NCBI GenBank assembly: GCA_016200135.1
Contig: JACQFI010000003.1
Span: 62,001-126,000 of the forward strand
DNA length: 64,000 bases
Direction of reading: 5' to 3'
Source of the DNA: Planctomycetota bacterium
GTDB taxonomy: Bacteria > Planctomycetota > SZUA-567 > H5-PLA8
The stretch's first letter is position 1. Each line of letters opens with the position of its first letter. The notes beneath the pieces were generated by a model. It was not told where the DNA came from. It ran no database searches and saw nothing but the letters and a program-made list of their open reading frames with translations. Positions 41,258 through 49,622 of the stretch are shown here, piece after piece. The translations under genes were made by a program, and so were the position numbers.

Positions 41258-42874
41258 ATGCTTGACGGCTTCTACAAACTGCTCGACCAGAACGTCCGGC
41301 ACCTGCTGCTGATCGTGCCGGAGCTGCTGGTGATGGCGGGCTTCCTGCTCGGCCTGATCTTCGACTGCATCGCGCCCGAAGAGCGCCGCAAGTCCACGGC
41401 CTACATCTGCCTGCTCTTCCTCGTCGCGGCGATGTGGGTGAATGTGATGGACTGGAACGGGATCGCCCGCGAGCAGACCGTGCTGAAGATGGTTAAAGAG
41501 GTCCCCAAAGATCCCCACCGGCCAATCGTCTACCGGTCCGTGCCGGTGCAGGTCATGCGTTCGGACGCGCTCTTTACCGGGATGATCGCGCGCGACACGT
41601 TTGCCATGTACTTCAAGTTCGTCGTGCTGCTGGGCACGGCGGTCTCGCTGCTGATGGCGCTGAACGCGCGGGAACTCGCGGGGCCCAACCGCGGCGAATT
41701 CTACCTGCTGCTTACGGCTACGTGTTTGGGGGCGATGTTCCTGAGTTCCGCGACGAATCTGCTGATGATCTACCTTTCGCTGGAAACGCTCTCGATCGTC
41801 AGCTACGCGATGGCCGGCTACTTGCGGCAGGACCGCAAGTCGGCGGAGGCCGGCATCAAGTACGCGATCTACGGTGCCATGGCCTCCGGTATCATGATCT
41901 TCGGCATGTCGTACCTTTACGGGCTGACGGGCTCGCTTGATCTTACGGGGCCTTCGGGCATTGCGGCCAAGTGGTTTGAACTCCGGCATGCCGCCACGCC
42001 CTCGATGCAGGGCGCGTACCTGGCGGTGCTGGCGATGGTCTTCTGCGGACTGCTCTACAAGATCGCGGCGGCGCCGTTCCACTACTGGTCTCCGGACGTG
42101 TACGAAGGCGCGCCGACGACGGCGACGGGGTTCTTCTCGGTGGTGCCCAAGGCCGCGGGCTTTGCGGTGCTCGTGCGGGTGCTGATCGATTTCTTCCCGC
42201 TGGGCTCGACCTCGCATTTCGGCGGGCTTACGCGCATGGAGACAACGATCGCGGCGATCGCGGTGCTGACGATGACCGTCGGCAACCTGGCGGCGCTGGC
42301 GCAGAGCAACGCGAAGCGCATGCTGGCGTACTCGTCCATCGCGCACGCGGGGTACATGCTCGCAGGGCTTTCGGCGCTCGACGATGGGTTAGGGCCCGCC
42401 GCGACGCTCTATTACCTGCTCGTCTACCTCTTCATGAACTTGGGCGCGTTCCTCGTGCTGGTGGCGCTCGAAAATTTCCGCGGAAGCTGCGACCTTAAGG
42501 ATCTACGCGGAGCGGTCCGCCGCGAACCGCTGCTCGGCGTGACGCTCGTGATCTTCCTTTTCAGCCTCACCGGCCTTCCGCCGCTGGCGGGATTCACCGG
42601 CAAGTACCTGATCATGGTCAAACTTGCCGAACGCGGGAGCTGGTTCCTGGTGCTCTTTATCGGGTTGAATTCGGTGATCAGCCTGTACTACTACATGCGG
42701 CTGGCGAAGGCGATCGCGATCGATCCGCCGGAAGCCGCGGCGACGCCCTCGGAGCCGACGCCATCGGTCTTCAACTTCCTGGCGGCGGGGCAAGTGGCCG
42801 CGCTGGTGCTGCTCTTCGTCTACTTCGAGCCGGTCTACAACATCTGCAAGGGCGTGCTGGAACCGCTGAAGTAG
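41258..42874 (+). CDS. nuoN: NADH-quinone oxidoreductase subunit N
   Basis: The last antiporter-like proton-pumping subunit and last gene of the operon, 538 residues with about 14 hydrophobic segments. Recognisable parts are YLSLETLSIVSYAMAGYLRQDRKSAEAGIKYAIYGAMASG, KIAAAPFHYWSPDVYEGAPTTATGFFSVVPKAAGF and LAYSSIAHAGYMLAGL. An extra loop of about 35 residues after the second helix makes it slightly long. The convergent zinc-ribbon gene ends seven bases after it, so there is no room for a separate terminator. Confidence 0.95.
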   Translation: MLDGFYKLLDQNVRHLLLIVPELLVMAGFLLGLIFDCIAPEERRKSTAYICLLFLVAAMWVNVMDWNGIAREQTVLKMVKEVPKDPHRPIVYRSVPVQVMRSDALFTGMIARDTFAMYFKFVVLLGTAVSLLMALNARELAGPNRGEFYLLLTATCLGAMFLSSATNLLMIYLSLETLSIVSYAMAGYLRQDRKSAEAGIKYAIYGAMASGIMIFGMSYLYGLTGSLDLTGPSGIAAKWFELRHAATPSMQGAYLAVLAMVFCGLLYKIAAAPFHYWSPDVYEGAPTTATGFFSVVPKAAGFAVLVRVLIDFFPLGSTSHFGGLTRMETTIAAIAVLTMTVGNLAALAQSNAKRMLAYSSIAHAGYMLAGLSALDDGLGPAATLYYLLVYLFMNLGAFLVLVALENFRGSCDLKDLRGAVRREPLLGVTLVIFLFSLTGLPPLAGFTGKYLIMVKLAERGSWFLVLFIGLNSVISLYYYMRLAKAIAIDPPEAAATPSEPTPSVFNFLAAGQVAALVLLFVYFEPVYNICKGVLEPLK

Positions 42875-42880
42875 CGGGCC

Positions 42881-43843
42881 TCAGACGGACTCCGTCTTCC
42901 AGACCGATTCGCGATTGGCATTGTAGACGGCGGCGATGCCGTAATCGTTGACCCGCGCGGTGTACCCCACGGGCAGGCTTAAGAGGCTTAATAGGATGTC
43001 GCGGCGGCCTAGGATGCGGTAGGTCGGCGTGCGCTCGATCTTCTTCTTCTCTTCAATGCGTTTCAAATCCGCGGGATCGCCGGGCATAATGTGCCAGCCC
43101 GAGAAGCCGCGCGCGGGAAAATCTTTGCGCTCCATCTCGATCAACTTGCCTGCCAGGCAGCCATGGCCGAGGACGACCTCGTCGGTGAAGAGGCAGGGCA
43201 TGGGCTTCTTTACGCCGGCGCGCTTGACGACGTCGTCCTGCCCCGCGGCAACGGACAGGGCGATGCTCACGTCTTCTTGAACGTCGTCGAACGGGTTGCG
43301 CGAGAAGTCCGGGATGCAGATCGCGCGTTCTTTCCCGCGCCCTCGCAGCGTCAGCGGCGCCCAGCCGAACGGCAGCTTGAAATCCGCCGGGTACTCGGGC
43401 TGTTCGTAGGCGTGGGAGACCACCAGTTGGAGGAGCGCTTCGGCCAGGGGCAGAAGTTCCTCGCGGAATTTTACCGAGAATACGTGGGAACCGCCGGCGG
43501 CCTGGAGGGATTTCAGGATCGGGCCTGTCTCTTCCTGCTTTCCAGCGCCTTTGGTCGCCGGCGCGGTGCCAAGCCAGGTTGGCCGGGCGGGCCCGGAAAC
43601 GCGAGGCTGAGCGGCTTGCGTTTTGGTGAAGCGTTTCAGCGGTTCGCTCTTCTCGTTTTGGAGCCGGGAAGCAGGTTCTTCAACCGGTTCGGTCTGGCCG
43701 GCGGCGCCAGGCTCCGACGCCTTGCCGGGAACGCGGACGCTGTTGCCGCACTCGGGGCATTTGACGACCTGGCCCTCGAACCCGCGGAGGTCCGGCCATT
43801 CGTGTCCGCAAACGCAGGCTACGGGAAGCGCCACGCCGCACAT
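42881..43843 (-). CDS. Zinc-ribbon protein with DUF2185/Imm33-like C-terminus
   Basis: The ATG at 43843 gives 320 residues; a TTG at 43882 is an alternative. The N-terminus has a zinc ribbon with Cys10, Cys12, Cys29 and Cys32 (VACVCGHEW... VKCPECG). A Pro/Glu-rich linker follows (about 40-105). The C-terminal region includes FSGWHIMPGDPADLKRIEEKKKIERTPTYRILGRRDILLSL, which resembles the SGW-x-x-x-GD turn of DUF2185 (immunity protein 33). No toxin gene is adjacent, so an immunity role is only one possibility. It is convergent with nuoN. Confidence 0.55.
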   Translation of the reverse strand: MCGVALPVACVCGHEWPDLRGFEGQVVKCPECGNSVRVPGKASEPGAAGQTEPVEEPASRLQNEKSEPLKRFTKTQAAQPRVSGPARPTWLGTAPATKGAGKQEETGPILKSLQAAGGSHVFSVKFREELLPLAEALLQLVVSHAYEQPEYPADFKLPFGWAPLTLRGRGKERAICIPDFSRNPFDDVQEDVSIALSVAAGQDDVVKRAGVKKPMPCLFTDEVVLGHGCLAGKLIEMERKDFPARGFSGWHIMPGDPADLKRIEEKKKIERTPTYRILGRRDILLSLLSLPVGYTARVNDYGIAAVYNANRESVWKTESV

Positions 43844-43970
43844 CCTCAAGGTGTCAGGGTCTGCGGCGCTTTTCCGCCGCAAGTCGGTATACTAACGGGC
43901 GGCACTTTGGCTGTCATCTGTCAGATGTACGGTTCCTACCGATTGTTTCTTGAGTATCAGGAACGTGCAC

Positions 43971-44681
43971 ATGCGCTTTGCGTTACCGATCCTTAAAGGA
44001 ACGATTCGGGACCGCTACAAACGCTTTCTGGCCGACGTGGCTCTGCCCGGCGCGGGCCTCGTAACGGTCCACTGTCCGAATTCCGGCAGCATGACCACGT
44101 GTTGGGCGCCCGGCGCGCCCGTGCTGTTGAGCGACCACGGTACGAATTCCGGCCGCAAGCTGCGCTATACGCTCGAAGCCGTGGATATGGGCGCAGCCTG
44201 GGTCGGCGTGAACACCATGAACCCGAACCGCGTCGTTTACGCTGCGCTCGTGGCGGGAAAGATTCCGGAGCTTGCCGGGTACCGGGCGTTCAAGCGCGAA
44301 GTGGTCTACGGCAAGGGCGGGCGCAGCCGTATCGACGTGCTGCTATCCGGCCACCGCAAGCGCGCGGACGCCTTCGTCGAAGTGAAGAACACGACGCTGC
44401 GCGCGGGCAACGGCGCGCTTTTCCCCGATGCCGTGACCGAACGCGGCCTGAAGCACCTGCGGGAACTTGCCGCCGAAGTGAAGAAGGGCAACCGCGGCGT
44501 GATCTTCTTCTTCGTCGGCCGCGCCGACTGCTACTGGATGGGCCCCGCCGACGAGGTCGATCCCGCCTATGGAAAAGAACTCCGCAAGGTCGTCAAAGCC
44601 GGCGTGGAAGCGCTGGCGTACCAGGCGAGAGTGACGGCAAAAGGGATTGAAATGGTAAAGCGGGTGGAAGTGCGCCTTTGA
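43971..44681 (+). CDS. sfsA: SfsA-family protein (sugar fermentation stimulation)
   Basis: The ATG at 43971 gives 236 residues. The sequence follows the SfsA family: an N-terminal OB-like part (RDRYKRFLADVALPGAGLVTVHCPNSGSM), then a nuclease-like core with RIDVLLSG, AFVEVKNTTLR and FPDAVTERGLKHLRELA. This core has the D/ExK pattern of restriction-endonuclease-like folds. SfsA is a DNA-associated protein named from E. coli maltose metabolism, and its molecular role is unsettled. It is divergent from the zinc-ribbon gene. Confidence 0.93.
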   Translation: MRFALPILKGTIRDRYKRFLADVALPGAGLVTVHCPNSGSMTTCWAPGAPVLLSDHGTNSGRKLRYTLEAVDMGAAWVGVNTMNPNRVVYAALVAGKIPELAGYRAFKREVVYGKGGRSRIDVLLSGHRKRADAFVEVKNTTLRAGNGALFPDAVTERGLKHLRELAAEVKKGNRGVIFFFVGRADCYWMGPADEVDPAYGKELRKVVKAGVEALAYQARVTAKGIEMVKRVEVRL

Positions 44682-44686
44682 ACGGC

Positions 44687-44720
44687 ATTTTGGATTTTGG
44701 ATTTACGATTTTGGATTTGG
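44687..44720. repeat. GGATTTT simple repeat
   Basis: The sequence after sfsA is a degenerate tandem array of (ATTTT)GGATTTT units with one ACGATT interruption, 34 bp long. Apart from this the 178-bp gap 44682-44859 has no recognised feature. The base composition is unlike the surrounding genes. Confidence 0.6.
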
Positions 44721-44859
44721 AAACAAGCGCGAGACCATGCGTTTCTACGAGTTACAATAGCAGTTTGTTCAATCGGGAATAGAAAATGCCTATTGATGGC
44801 CTTTGATCGCGTTGGATCTCTCGCTCGTCGGCCTAGGCGCGCTGCTTAGGAATAAAAGG

Positions 44860-46389
44860 TTATTCTCGAATTGCCTTTAGGGCATCTGCTGCGGCCTTCT
44901 TAACGCGTTCGTTCTTGACTGCACCCAAAGATTCCAACGCTGGGAGCGCGGCTTTCGCTTGAACGCCAAAGGCGGCCAACGCCTGCGCCGCGTTCTCCTG
45001 CAAGAACGTATCCGTGTCGCCAAGGGCCTCGATGAGGGCGGGCACGCAGTCTTTTTGGGCTCGACCGATCTGTCCCAGCGCAACTGCGGCCTTTCGTCTG
45101 ACACTCAAGTATCCCTGCTTCAGTTCACGAATCAACAAGGGCACCGCCGCTGCCGAATCGGGTCCCATGTTCCCAAGTGCCTCGGCGGCTTCCTCGGGAT
45201 AGTCGTTCTTGTCCAACGCCTTGAGCAGATCCGGAATGGCCTCACGCGCCTCGGGGCCCAATTCCCCCATTATCTTGGCGGACTCGACGCGGACTCCGCG
45301 GACTTTGTCCTTCAGACCACTGCGATACGTTTCCAGCAGGACACTATGGTCCGACGTGATCTTGCGCAGATTCCCCGCCACCGCGATTCGAACGAGATTA
45401 CGCCGGTCCTTGAAGAGTTCGCACAGGCGGGGAATGGCGTCCGAGGCGTCCGGCCCCAAATTCCCCAACGCTTGTACCGCCTTGCTGCGAACGTCTTCGT
45501 CGCCGTCCGCGAGTGCCGCGATGAGGTCAGGCATGCCCATTCGCGCCTTGGGGCCCATCTCACAGAGCGCGTCGAATGTGGCGCTGCGAAGGTCTTTGTT
45601 CTTAGCGTGGAGGATAGGAGTCAGAGAAGGCACGGCCATTTCTGCGTTGGAAAAGCGCGCGAGGGCCTGGGCGGCATGGCAGGTGCCCCACAGGAAATCG
45701 CGATCCTTCAGGTTTGCGATCAATCTCGGCAGAGCCGTCCCGGTAAGGGGGCCCACGCTGGGAAGCGCTTCCGCAGCGGCGGAGCGCACGTCCTTTTCCG
45801 GGTCGAGCAGGGCGTCGGTGAGGGCTTCTCTGGCCGTCAGCGCGTTTTTGCCAAAGGACTTTAGAAGTGAGGCGGCCTGAACGCGGCCTCGTTTGGAATC
45901 CGATTGGAGAACTCGAACAATGGCAGGCACAGCTTCCGGCACAGTTTGCAACTCCATAAGGGCGTTGTGAGCAGCGGTACGGATGTAATCGTCGTCGTCC
46001 GCCAGCAGGTCGGCCAAGGCAGGTGCGGCAAGCTTGGCGTCAGCGCCGATCTTGATCAGCGCATCTGCGGCAACGCTGGCAATGCTGTACTCTTCCCCTC
46101 CACCCGTAGGCAGATCGATGGCAATCAGGCTGATGATACTGAACCCGCCGCAGTGCTTCACATGCGCGCCTTTGTCTTTAAGGCGTTCGATGAGCACCGC
46201 CGTAGCGGGTTTCGCGGGGCGTCCACGGGCTCGAAGGGCTGCGACCGCTTTCAGGCGTGTTTGATCGTTGGAGTCACGCGCTTGAGCAATCAGAGCTTCG
46301 ACGCTGGTTCCGGCGTCAACGGGAACTTCGCCCGCAGGTATGGGACCATGAAGCAAGAGAGCGATCAATCCCAACCGCATCGTGCGCAT
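44860..46389 (-). CDS. Secreted HEAT-repeat protein
   Basis: The 509-residue product has a short signal peptide (MRTMRLGLIALLLHGPIPAG). It is otherwise almost entirely HEAT/PBS-lyase-type repeats of about 37-40 residues, each with a pattern like VRxxAAxALGxLGPxAxxAIPxL. At least ten can be counted from about residue 50 to the end. The repeats form an elongated protein-binding scaffold in the periplasm or outside. No catalytic motif is present. It is flanked by sfsA (convergent) and the radical SAM gene (same strand, 133 bp upstream). Confidence 0.85.
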   Translation of the reverse strand: MRTMRLGLIALLLHGPIPAGEVPVDAGTSVEALIAQARDSNDQTRLKAVAALRARGRPAKPATAVLIERLKDKGAHVKHCGGFSIISLIAIDLPTGGGEEYSIASVAADALIKIGADAKLAAPALADLLADDDDYIRTAAHNALMELQTVPEAVPAIVRVLQSDSKRGRVQAASLLKSFGKNALTAREALTDALLDPEKDVRSAAAEALPSVGPLTGTALPRLIANLKDRDFLWGTCHAAQALARFSNAEMAVPSLTPILHAKNKDLRSATFDALCEMGPKARMGMPDLIAALADGDEDVRSKAVQALGNLGPDASDAIPRLCELFKDRRNLVRIAVAGNLRKITSDHSVLLETYRSGLKDKVRGVRVESAKIMGELGPEAREAIPDLLKALDKNDYPEEAAEALGNMGPDSAAAVPLLIRELKQGYLSVRRKAAVALGQIGRAQKDCVPALIEALGDTDTFLQENAAQALAAFGVQAKAALPALESLGAVKNERVKKAAADALKAIRE

Positions 46390-46522
46390 TCGGATTCTCC
46401 GTTAGGCATCTCTAAAGACGAAGGGCGAAGGCGTACCTTGGAATGGATTTGCTGATTTCATCAACGGCGAGTGTCTAAGATGCACTTCGAAAGAGGCAGC
46501 AAACTCCAGCGTGCTTGGCCGT

Positions 46523-48037
46523 TCACGCCTTCGGCTTCGGCGGGTAGTAGCTGCAATACGGCTCGCTGGCCAGGTAGTCGCCCGTGATGCCGTAGCTGCG
46601 CGAACGCGAGCCGCCGCAGACGTCGCGGAAGTCGCACCAGCCGCACTTGCCCTTCAGCTTCGGGTACGCGCGCAACTCTTTCATGATGGGGCTGTCGCGA
46701 TAGATGTCGACAAGGCTCGCCTTGCGCACGTCGCCCACCACCAGCGGCAGGAAGCCGCTCGGATAGACCAGCCCAATGTGATCGATGAAGACGAAACCGT
46801 TGCCGTCGTTTACGCCCTTGGCGCTGCGGCCGATGTCAAGCGCCGCGTCGGCGCGGGCGGTGTCCTGACGCGTGAGGAACTCGATGGGCGCCGATCCGTC
46901 CGCGGCCTTGCCGTCGAGCGCGTGGAGCTGCGCCTCGAGCTTGGCCACGACGAACTCCGGAGCGCCGCCGGCCCGCATGCGCGCGATCTTGGCGCGGAGT
47001 TCCTCGGCGCTGCCCTGCATCTGTGGCGGAGCGCCCTTGTCGGCGGGACTCATGAGTGCGGCGGGTACGGCGGGACTCCTCGTCCCCCGTCCCTCGTCCC
47101 CCGTCCCTCGCGAAGCGCCCGTGGACCAGCCGCCGGGCTCGTAGCCCGCGGCCCGCGCGATCTTGGGGATCGCGTTCTGCTGAACGATGCGCGCGGCCTC
47201 TTCGGGACTCTTGCCCTGCGCGATCATCTCCGCGACTTCCTGTCGCCGCCGCTGAACCACGACGCGCCGGTAATGCTGTGCGGCGGTGGTCTTGATGTCG
47301 TAGGGCATCTCTTTCGAGAGATCGTAAAGCTGGTGGAAGACCTCCTCGTGCTCGCGCGCCGAGACGATATCGCCGCGCAGCCCGCGGCCCGTCGGCACAA
47401 GGAAGAAGACCGACCATAGCGCGATATCCAGCTTCGCGAGCAGTTCGGCGATGGCGCGGACGTCTTTCAAGTTGTGTTTGCAGACGGTGGTGTTGATCTG
47501 CACCGGCAGGCCGATGCGCCGGGCTTCCTTGATCGAAGCGACGGTCCAGTCGAAGCTGCCATCCACTTTGCGGAAGGTGTCGTGAATCTCTTTGCAGGAG
47601 CCGTCCAGCGAGACCGCCAACCGCGAGAGCCCCGAGTCTTTGAAGCGCTGGATTACGTTGGGCGTCATGAGTTGCGTGCCGCTGGGCGTGAGGGCCACGC
47701 GCAGGCCGACCTCGTCGCCGTGGCGGATCAGATCGTAGATGTCGGGCCGCTTGAGCGGGTCGCCGCCGGTGAGCACAAAGAGCGGATGGCCGAACGCGCG
47801 GATCTGGTCGATCAGCGTGCAGCCTTCCTTAAAGGAGAGTTCCAGCGGATGCCGGAGCGGGATGGCTTCGGCGCGGCAGTGAACGCATTTCAAATCGCAC
47901 GCGCGGGTGACTTCCCAGATGACGATGAACGGCGCGAGATTGAAATCGACTTCCGCGAACGCGGGTTTGCCGGTGCGCTCGCCTTGAAGCGGCGGCAGTG
48001 TGGCGTTTCGAGCGTTGTTCGAGGCGAGTGTTACCAT
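46523..48037 (-). CDS. Radical SAM/SPASM protein (TIGR04053-like)
   Basis: A start at 48037 gives 504 residues; in-frame starts up to 48121 exist. The SAM cluster motif is Cys47-x3-Cys51-x2-Cys54 (CDLKCVHC), followed by LTGGDPLKRPD. The C-terminal CGWCDFRDVCGG with further cysteines is a SPASM-type auxiliary cluster site. The sequence resembles the heme-d1/AhbD-like TIGR04053 group, but the substrate is unknown. A segment at about 300-335 is low-complexity and encoded by a 14-bp tandem repeat, suggesting a repeat inserted in frame. No partner peptide gene was found nearby. Confidence 0.85.
   Translation of the reverse strand: MVTLASNNARNATLPPLQGERTGKPAFAEVDFNLAPFIVIWEVTRACDLKCVHCRAEAIPLRHPLELSFKEGCTLIDQIRAFGHPLFVLTGGDPLKRPDIYDLIRHGDEVGLRVALTPSGTQLMTPNVIQRFKDSGLSRLAVSLDGSCKEIHDTFRKVDGSFDWTVASIKEARRIGLPVQINTTVCKHNLKDVRAIAELLAKLDIALWSVFFLVPTGRGLRGDIVSAREHEEVFHQLYDLSKEMPYDIKTTAAQHYRRVVVQRRRQEVAEMIAQGKSPEEAARIVQQNAIPKIARAAGYEPGGWSTGASRGTGDEGRGTRSPAVPAALMSPADKGAPPQMQGSAEELRAKIARMRAGGAPEFVVAKLEAQLHALDGKAADGSAPIEFLTRQDTARADAALDIGRSAKGVNDGNGFVFIDHIGLVYPSGFLPLVVGDVRKASLVDIYRDSPIMKELRAYPKLKGKCGWCDFRDVCGGSRSRSYGITGDYLASEPYCSYYPPKPKA
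47080..47110. repeat. Tandem 14-bp repeat inside the radical SAM gene
   Basis: TCGTCCCCCGTCCC occurs twice in perfect tandem (47080-47093 and 47094-47107) with a third unit beginning. It encodes an Arg/Gly/Thr/Asp-rich stretch. The flanks GGCGGGACT and GCGGCGGG resemble the GGA-loop repeat cores. A 14-bp unit is not a multiple of three, so copy-number change would shift the frame. Confidence 0.6.
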
Positions 48038-48198
48038 GCGATCCGTCTCAAGGAAAACCACCTGCATTTGCCTGCGTGAGTGTACCGGATACATCCTATA
48101 AGACAAAGTGTGTGAGCGCATAATGATGGGCTAGCTAGGGCGGATTGGCCGCGCCAGATGGTGCACGAAACGTGGTTTCGGAATTCCGCACAAGTGAG

Positions 48199-48226
48199 TT
48201 GACAACTATACCATACTCCGTTAAAT
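48199..48226 (+). promoter_or_regulatory. Candidate promoter for infA-rplQ
   Basis: A perfect TTGACA (48199-48204), a 16-bp spacer and TTAAAT (48221-48226) lie about 85 bp before infA, in a gap (48122-48310) that is otherwise without genes. It is well placed to drive the ribosomal operon, because secY and map are not present upstream. Confidence 0.5.
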
Positions 48227-48310
48227 GGATTGGCTTTCCGGTTGCTGGGCTCTGCGCGCCTCCAGTGAGGCGACAGGGTCATTTTGCACTTTGGAAACAG
48301 ACTGGCGTTA

Positions 48311-48529
48311 ATGGGCAAAGAAGAGGCGATTCGACTCGAAGCCATTGTGCGGGAGGCATTGCCCAACGCACAGTTCCGGGTGGAATTGCCGAACGGACAC
48401 AAGGTTCTGGCGTACCTCTCGGGCAAAATGCGCATGCATTTCATCCGCATTCTCCCCGGCGACAAGGTGACGATCGAGATGTCGCCGTACGACCTGACTA
48501 AGGGAAGGATCGTGTTCCGCGGCCAGTAA
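48311..48529 (+). CDS. infA: Translation initiation factor IF-1
   Basis: IF-1 occupies the ribosomal A site during initiation. The 72-residue OB-fold protein runs from [26 protein letters not shown] to [13 protein letters not shown], which is canonical in both length and ending. The ATG at 48311 is chosen by family length; an in-frame TTG at 48284 would add nine residues. It is followed by rpmJ after 31 bp. Confidence 0.96.
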   Translation: MGKEEAIRLEAIVREALPNAQFRVELPNGHKVLAYLSGKMRMHFIRILPGDKVTIEMSPYDLTKGRIVFRGQ

Positions 48530-48560
48530 GGGCGCGGGTCATGTTGAGGAAGGGATCTCC

Positions 48561-48674
48561 ATGAAGGTGAAACGTTCGATCAAGAGGCGCTGCGAGAACT
48601 GCAAGATCGTGCGCCGTAAAGGCCGGCTGCGGATCATCTGCACGGAACCGCGCCACAAGACCCGGCAAGGCTAG
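48561..48674 (+). CDS. rpmJ: 50S ribosomal protein L36
   Basis: A 37-residue protein, [20 protein letters not shown] to TRQG, with the CENC pair, a later Cys and a His as the zinc-binding set. AAGGGAT lies upstream. Its place between infA and rpsM is standard. Cys-containing L36 is the zinc-binding C+ form. Confidence 0.96.
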   Translation: MKVKRSIKRRCENCKIVRRKGRLRIICTEPRHKTRQG

Positions 48675-48707
48675 GACCTCCATAAGGGACGGGAAAGGAC
48701 CGTACGA

Positions 48708-49124
48708 ATGCCGCGTATCATGGGCGTTGACATTCCGAACGAGAAGCGCATCGACATCTCGCTGCGCTACCTCTATGGCGTCGGGCCGTACCGTGCGACG
48801 CTGATCTGCAAGGAATGCAACATCGAGCCGACGACGCGCGCCCGCGATCTGAAGGACGACGAGATCGCGCGCATAGCCTCGTTCATCGACAAGAATTTCA
48901 ACGACGAAAACATCAAGGACGGCCGCTCGGGCCCGGTGGAAGGCGGCCTGCGCCGGCGCATCCAGATGAACGTGACGCGCCTGAAGAAGATCGGTTCGTG
49001 GCGCGGGATGCGGCACATCAAGGGCCTGCCTGTCCGCGGCCAGCGCACGCGCACCAACGCGCGCACGCGCAAGGGCAAGAAGAAGACGGTCGCCGTAAAG
49101 GTCTCCGTGAAGGAAATGCGCTAA
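48708..49124 (+). CDS. rpsM: 30S ribosomal protein S13
   Basis: S13 sits in the head of the small subunit and contacts the P-site tRNA and the subunit bridge. The 138-residue product begins MPRIMGVDIPNEKRIDISLRYLYGVG. It has GSWRGMRHIKGLPVRGQRTRTNARTRKG, the typical C-terminal tRNA-contacting tail. It is somewhat longer than the usual 120-126 residues. Ribosome site AAAGGA is upstream. Confidence 0.97.
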   Translation: MPRIMGVDIPNEKRIDISLRYLYGVGPYRATLICKECNIEPTTRARDLKDDEIARIASFIDKNFNDENIKDGRSGPVEGGLRRRIQMNVTRLKKIGSWRGMRHIKGLPVRGQRTRTNARTRKGKKKTVAVKVSVKEMR

Positions 49125-49127
49125 CGC

Positions 49128-49154
49128 CAGGGGTTAGGATTCAGGGGTCAGGGA
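49128..49154 (+). repeat. CAGGGGTTAGG-type simple repeat before rpsK
   Basis: The 36-bp gap between rpsM and rpsK is mostly CAGGGGTTAGGATT followed by CAGGGGTCAGGGA, a degenerate duplication. It replaces a normal spacer and supplies the purine-rich ribosome site. Confidence 0.45.
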
Positions 49155-49160
49155 ACGAAC

Positions 49161-49544
49161 ATGGCCAAAGGTTACAAAAAGAAGAAGATCAAGCGGAGCG
49201 TTTCGCGGGGCATTGCGCACGTCCAGGCGACCTTCAACAACACGATCATCACCGTCACCGACGCCAACGGCGACGTGCTCTGCTGGGATTCCGCGGGCAC
49301 GGTGAAATTCAAGGGCGCGCGCAAGAGCACGCCCTTCGCGGCGCAGCGCACGGCGGAAGCCGTCGCGGAGAAGGCGACGAAGATGGGCATGAAAGAGATC
49401 GAAGTGCGTGTGAAGGGCCCGGGCGCGGGCCGCGAGAGCGCCATCCGCGGTATGCAGGCCGCCGGGTTGGCCGTGCGGGCCATCGAAGACGTCACGCCGC
49501 TGCCGCATAACGGCTGCCGGCCGCGCAAGCGCCGCAGAGTGTAA
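49161..49544 (+). CDS. rpsK: 30S ribosomal protein S11
   Basis: S11 is part of the platform of the small subunit. The 127-residue sequence has the family blocks [40 protein letters not shown] and the end [14 protein letters not shown]. Length and order are standard. Confidence 0.97.
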   Translation: MAKGYKKKKIKRSVSRGIAHVQATFNNTIITVTDANGDVLCWDSAGTVKFKGARKSTPFAAQRTAEAVAEKATKMGMKEIEVRVKGPGAGRESAIRGMQAAGLAVRAIEDVTPLPHNGCRPRKRRRV

Positions 49545-49622
49545 TCGTTCGAATTATTTCGCTGGACCGGGCGTCCCGGTCCGCGTGCGTGGGAACAGAG
49601 CATACGGGGGTTCGTTCGTACC

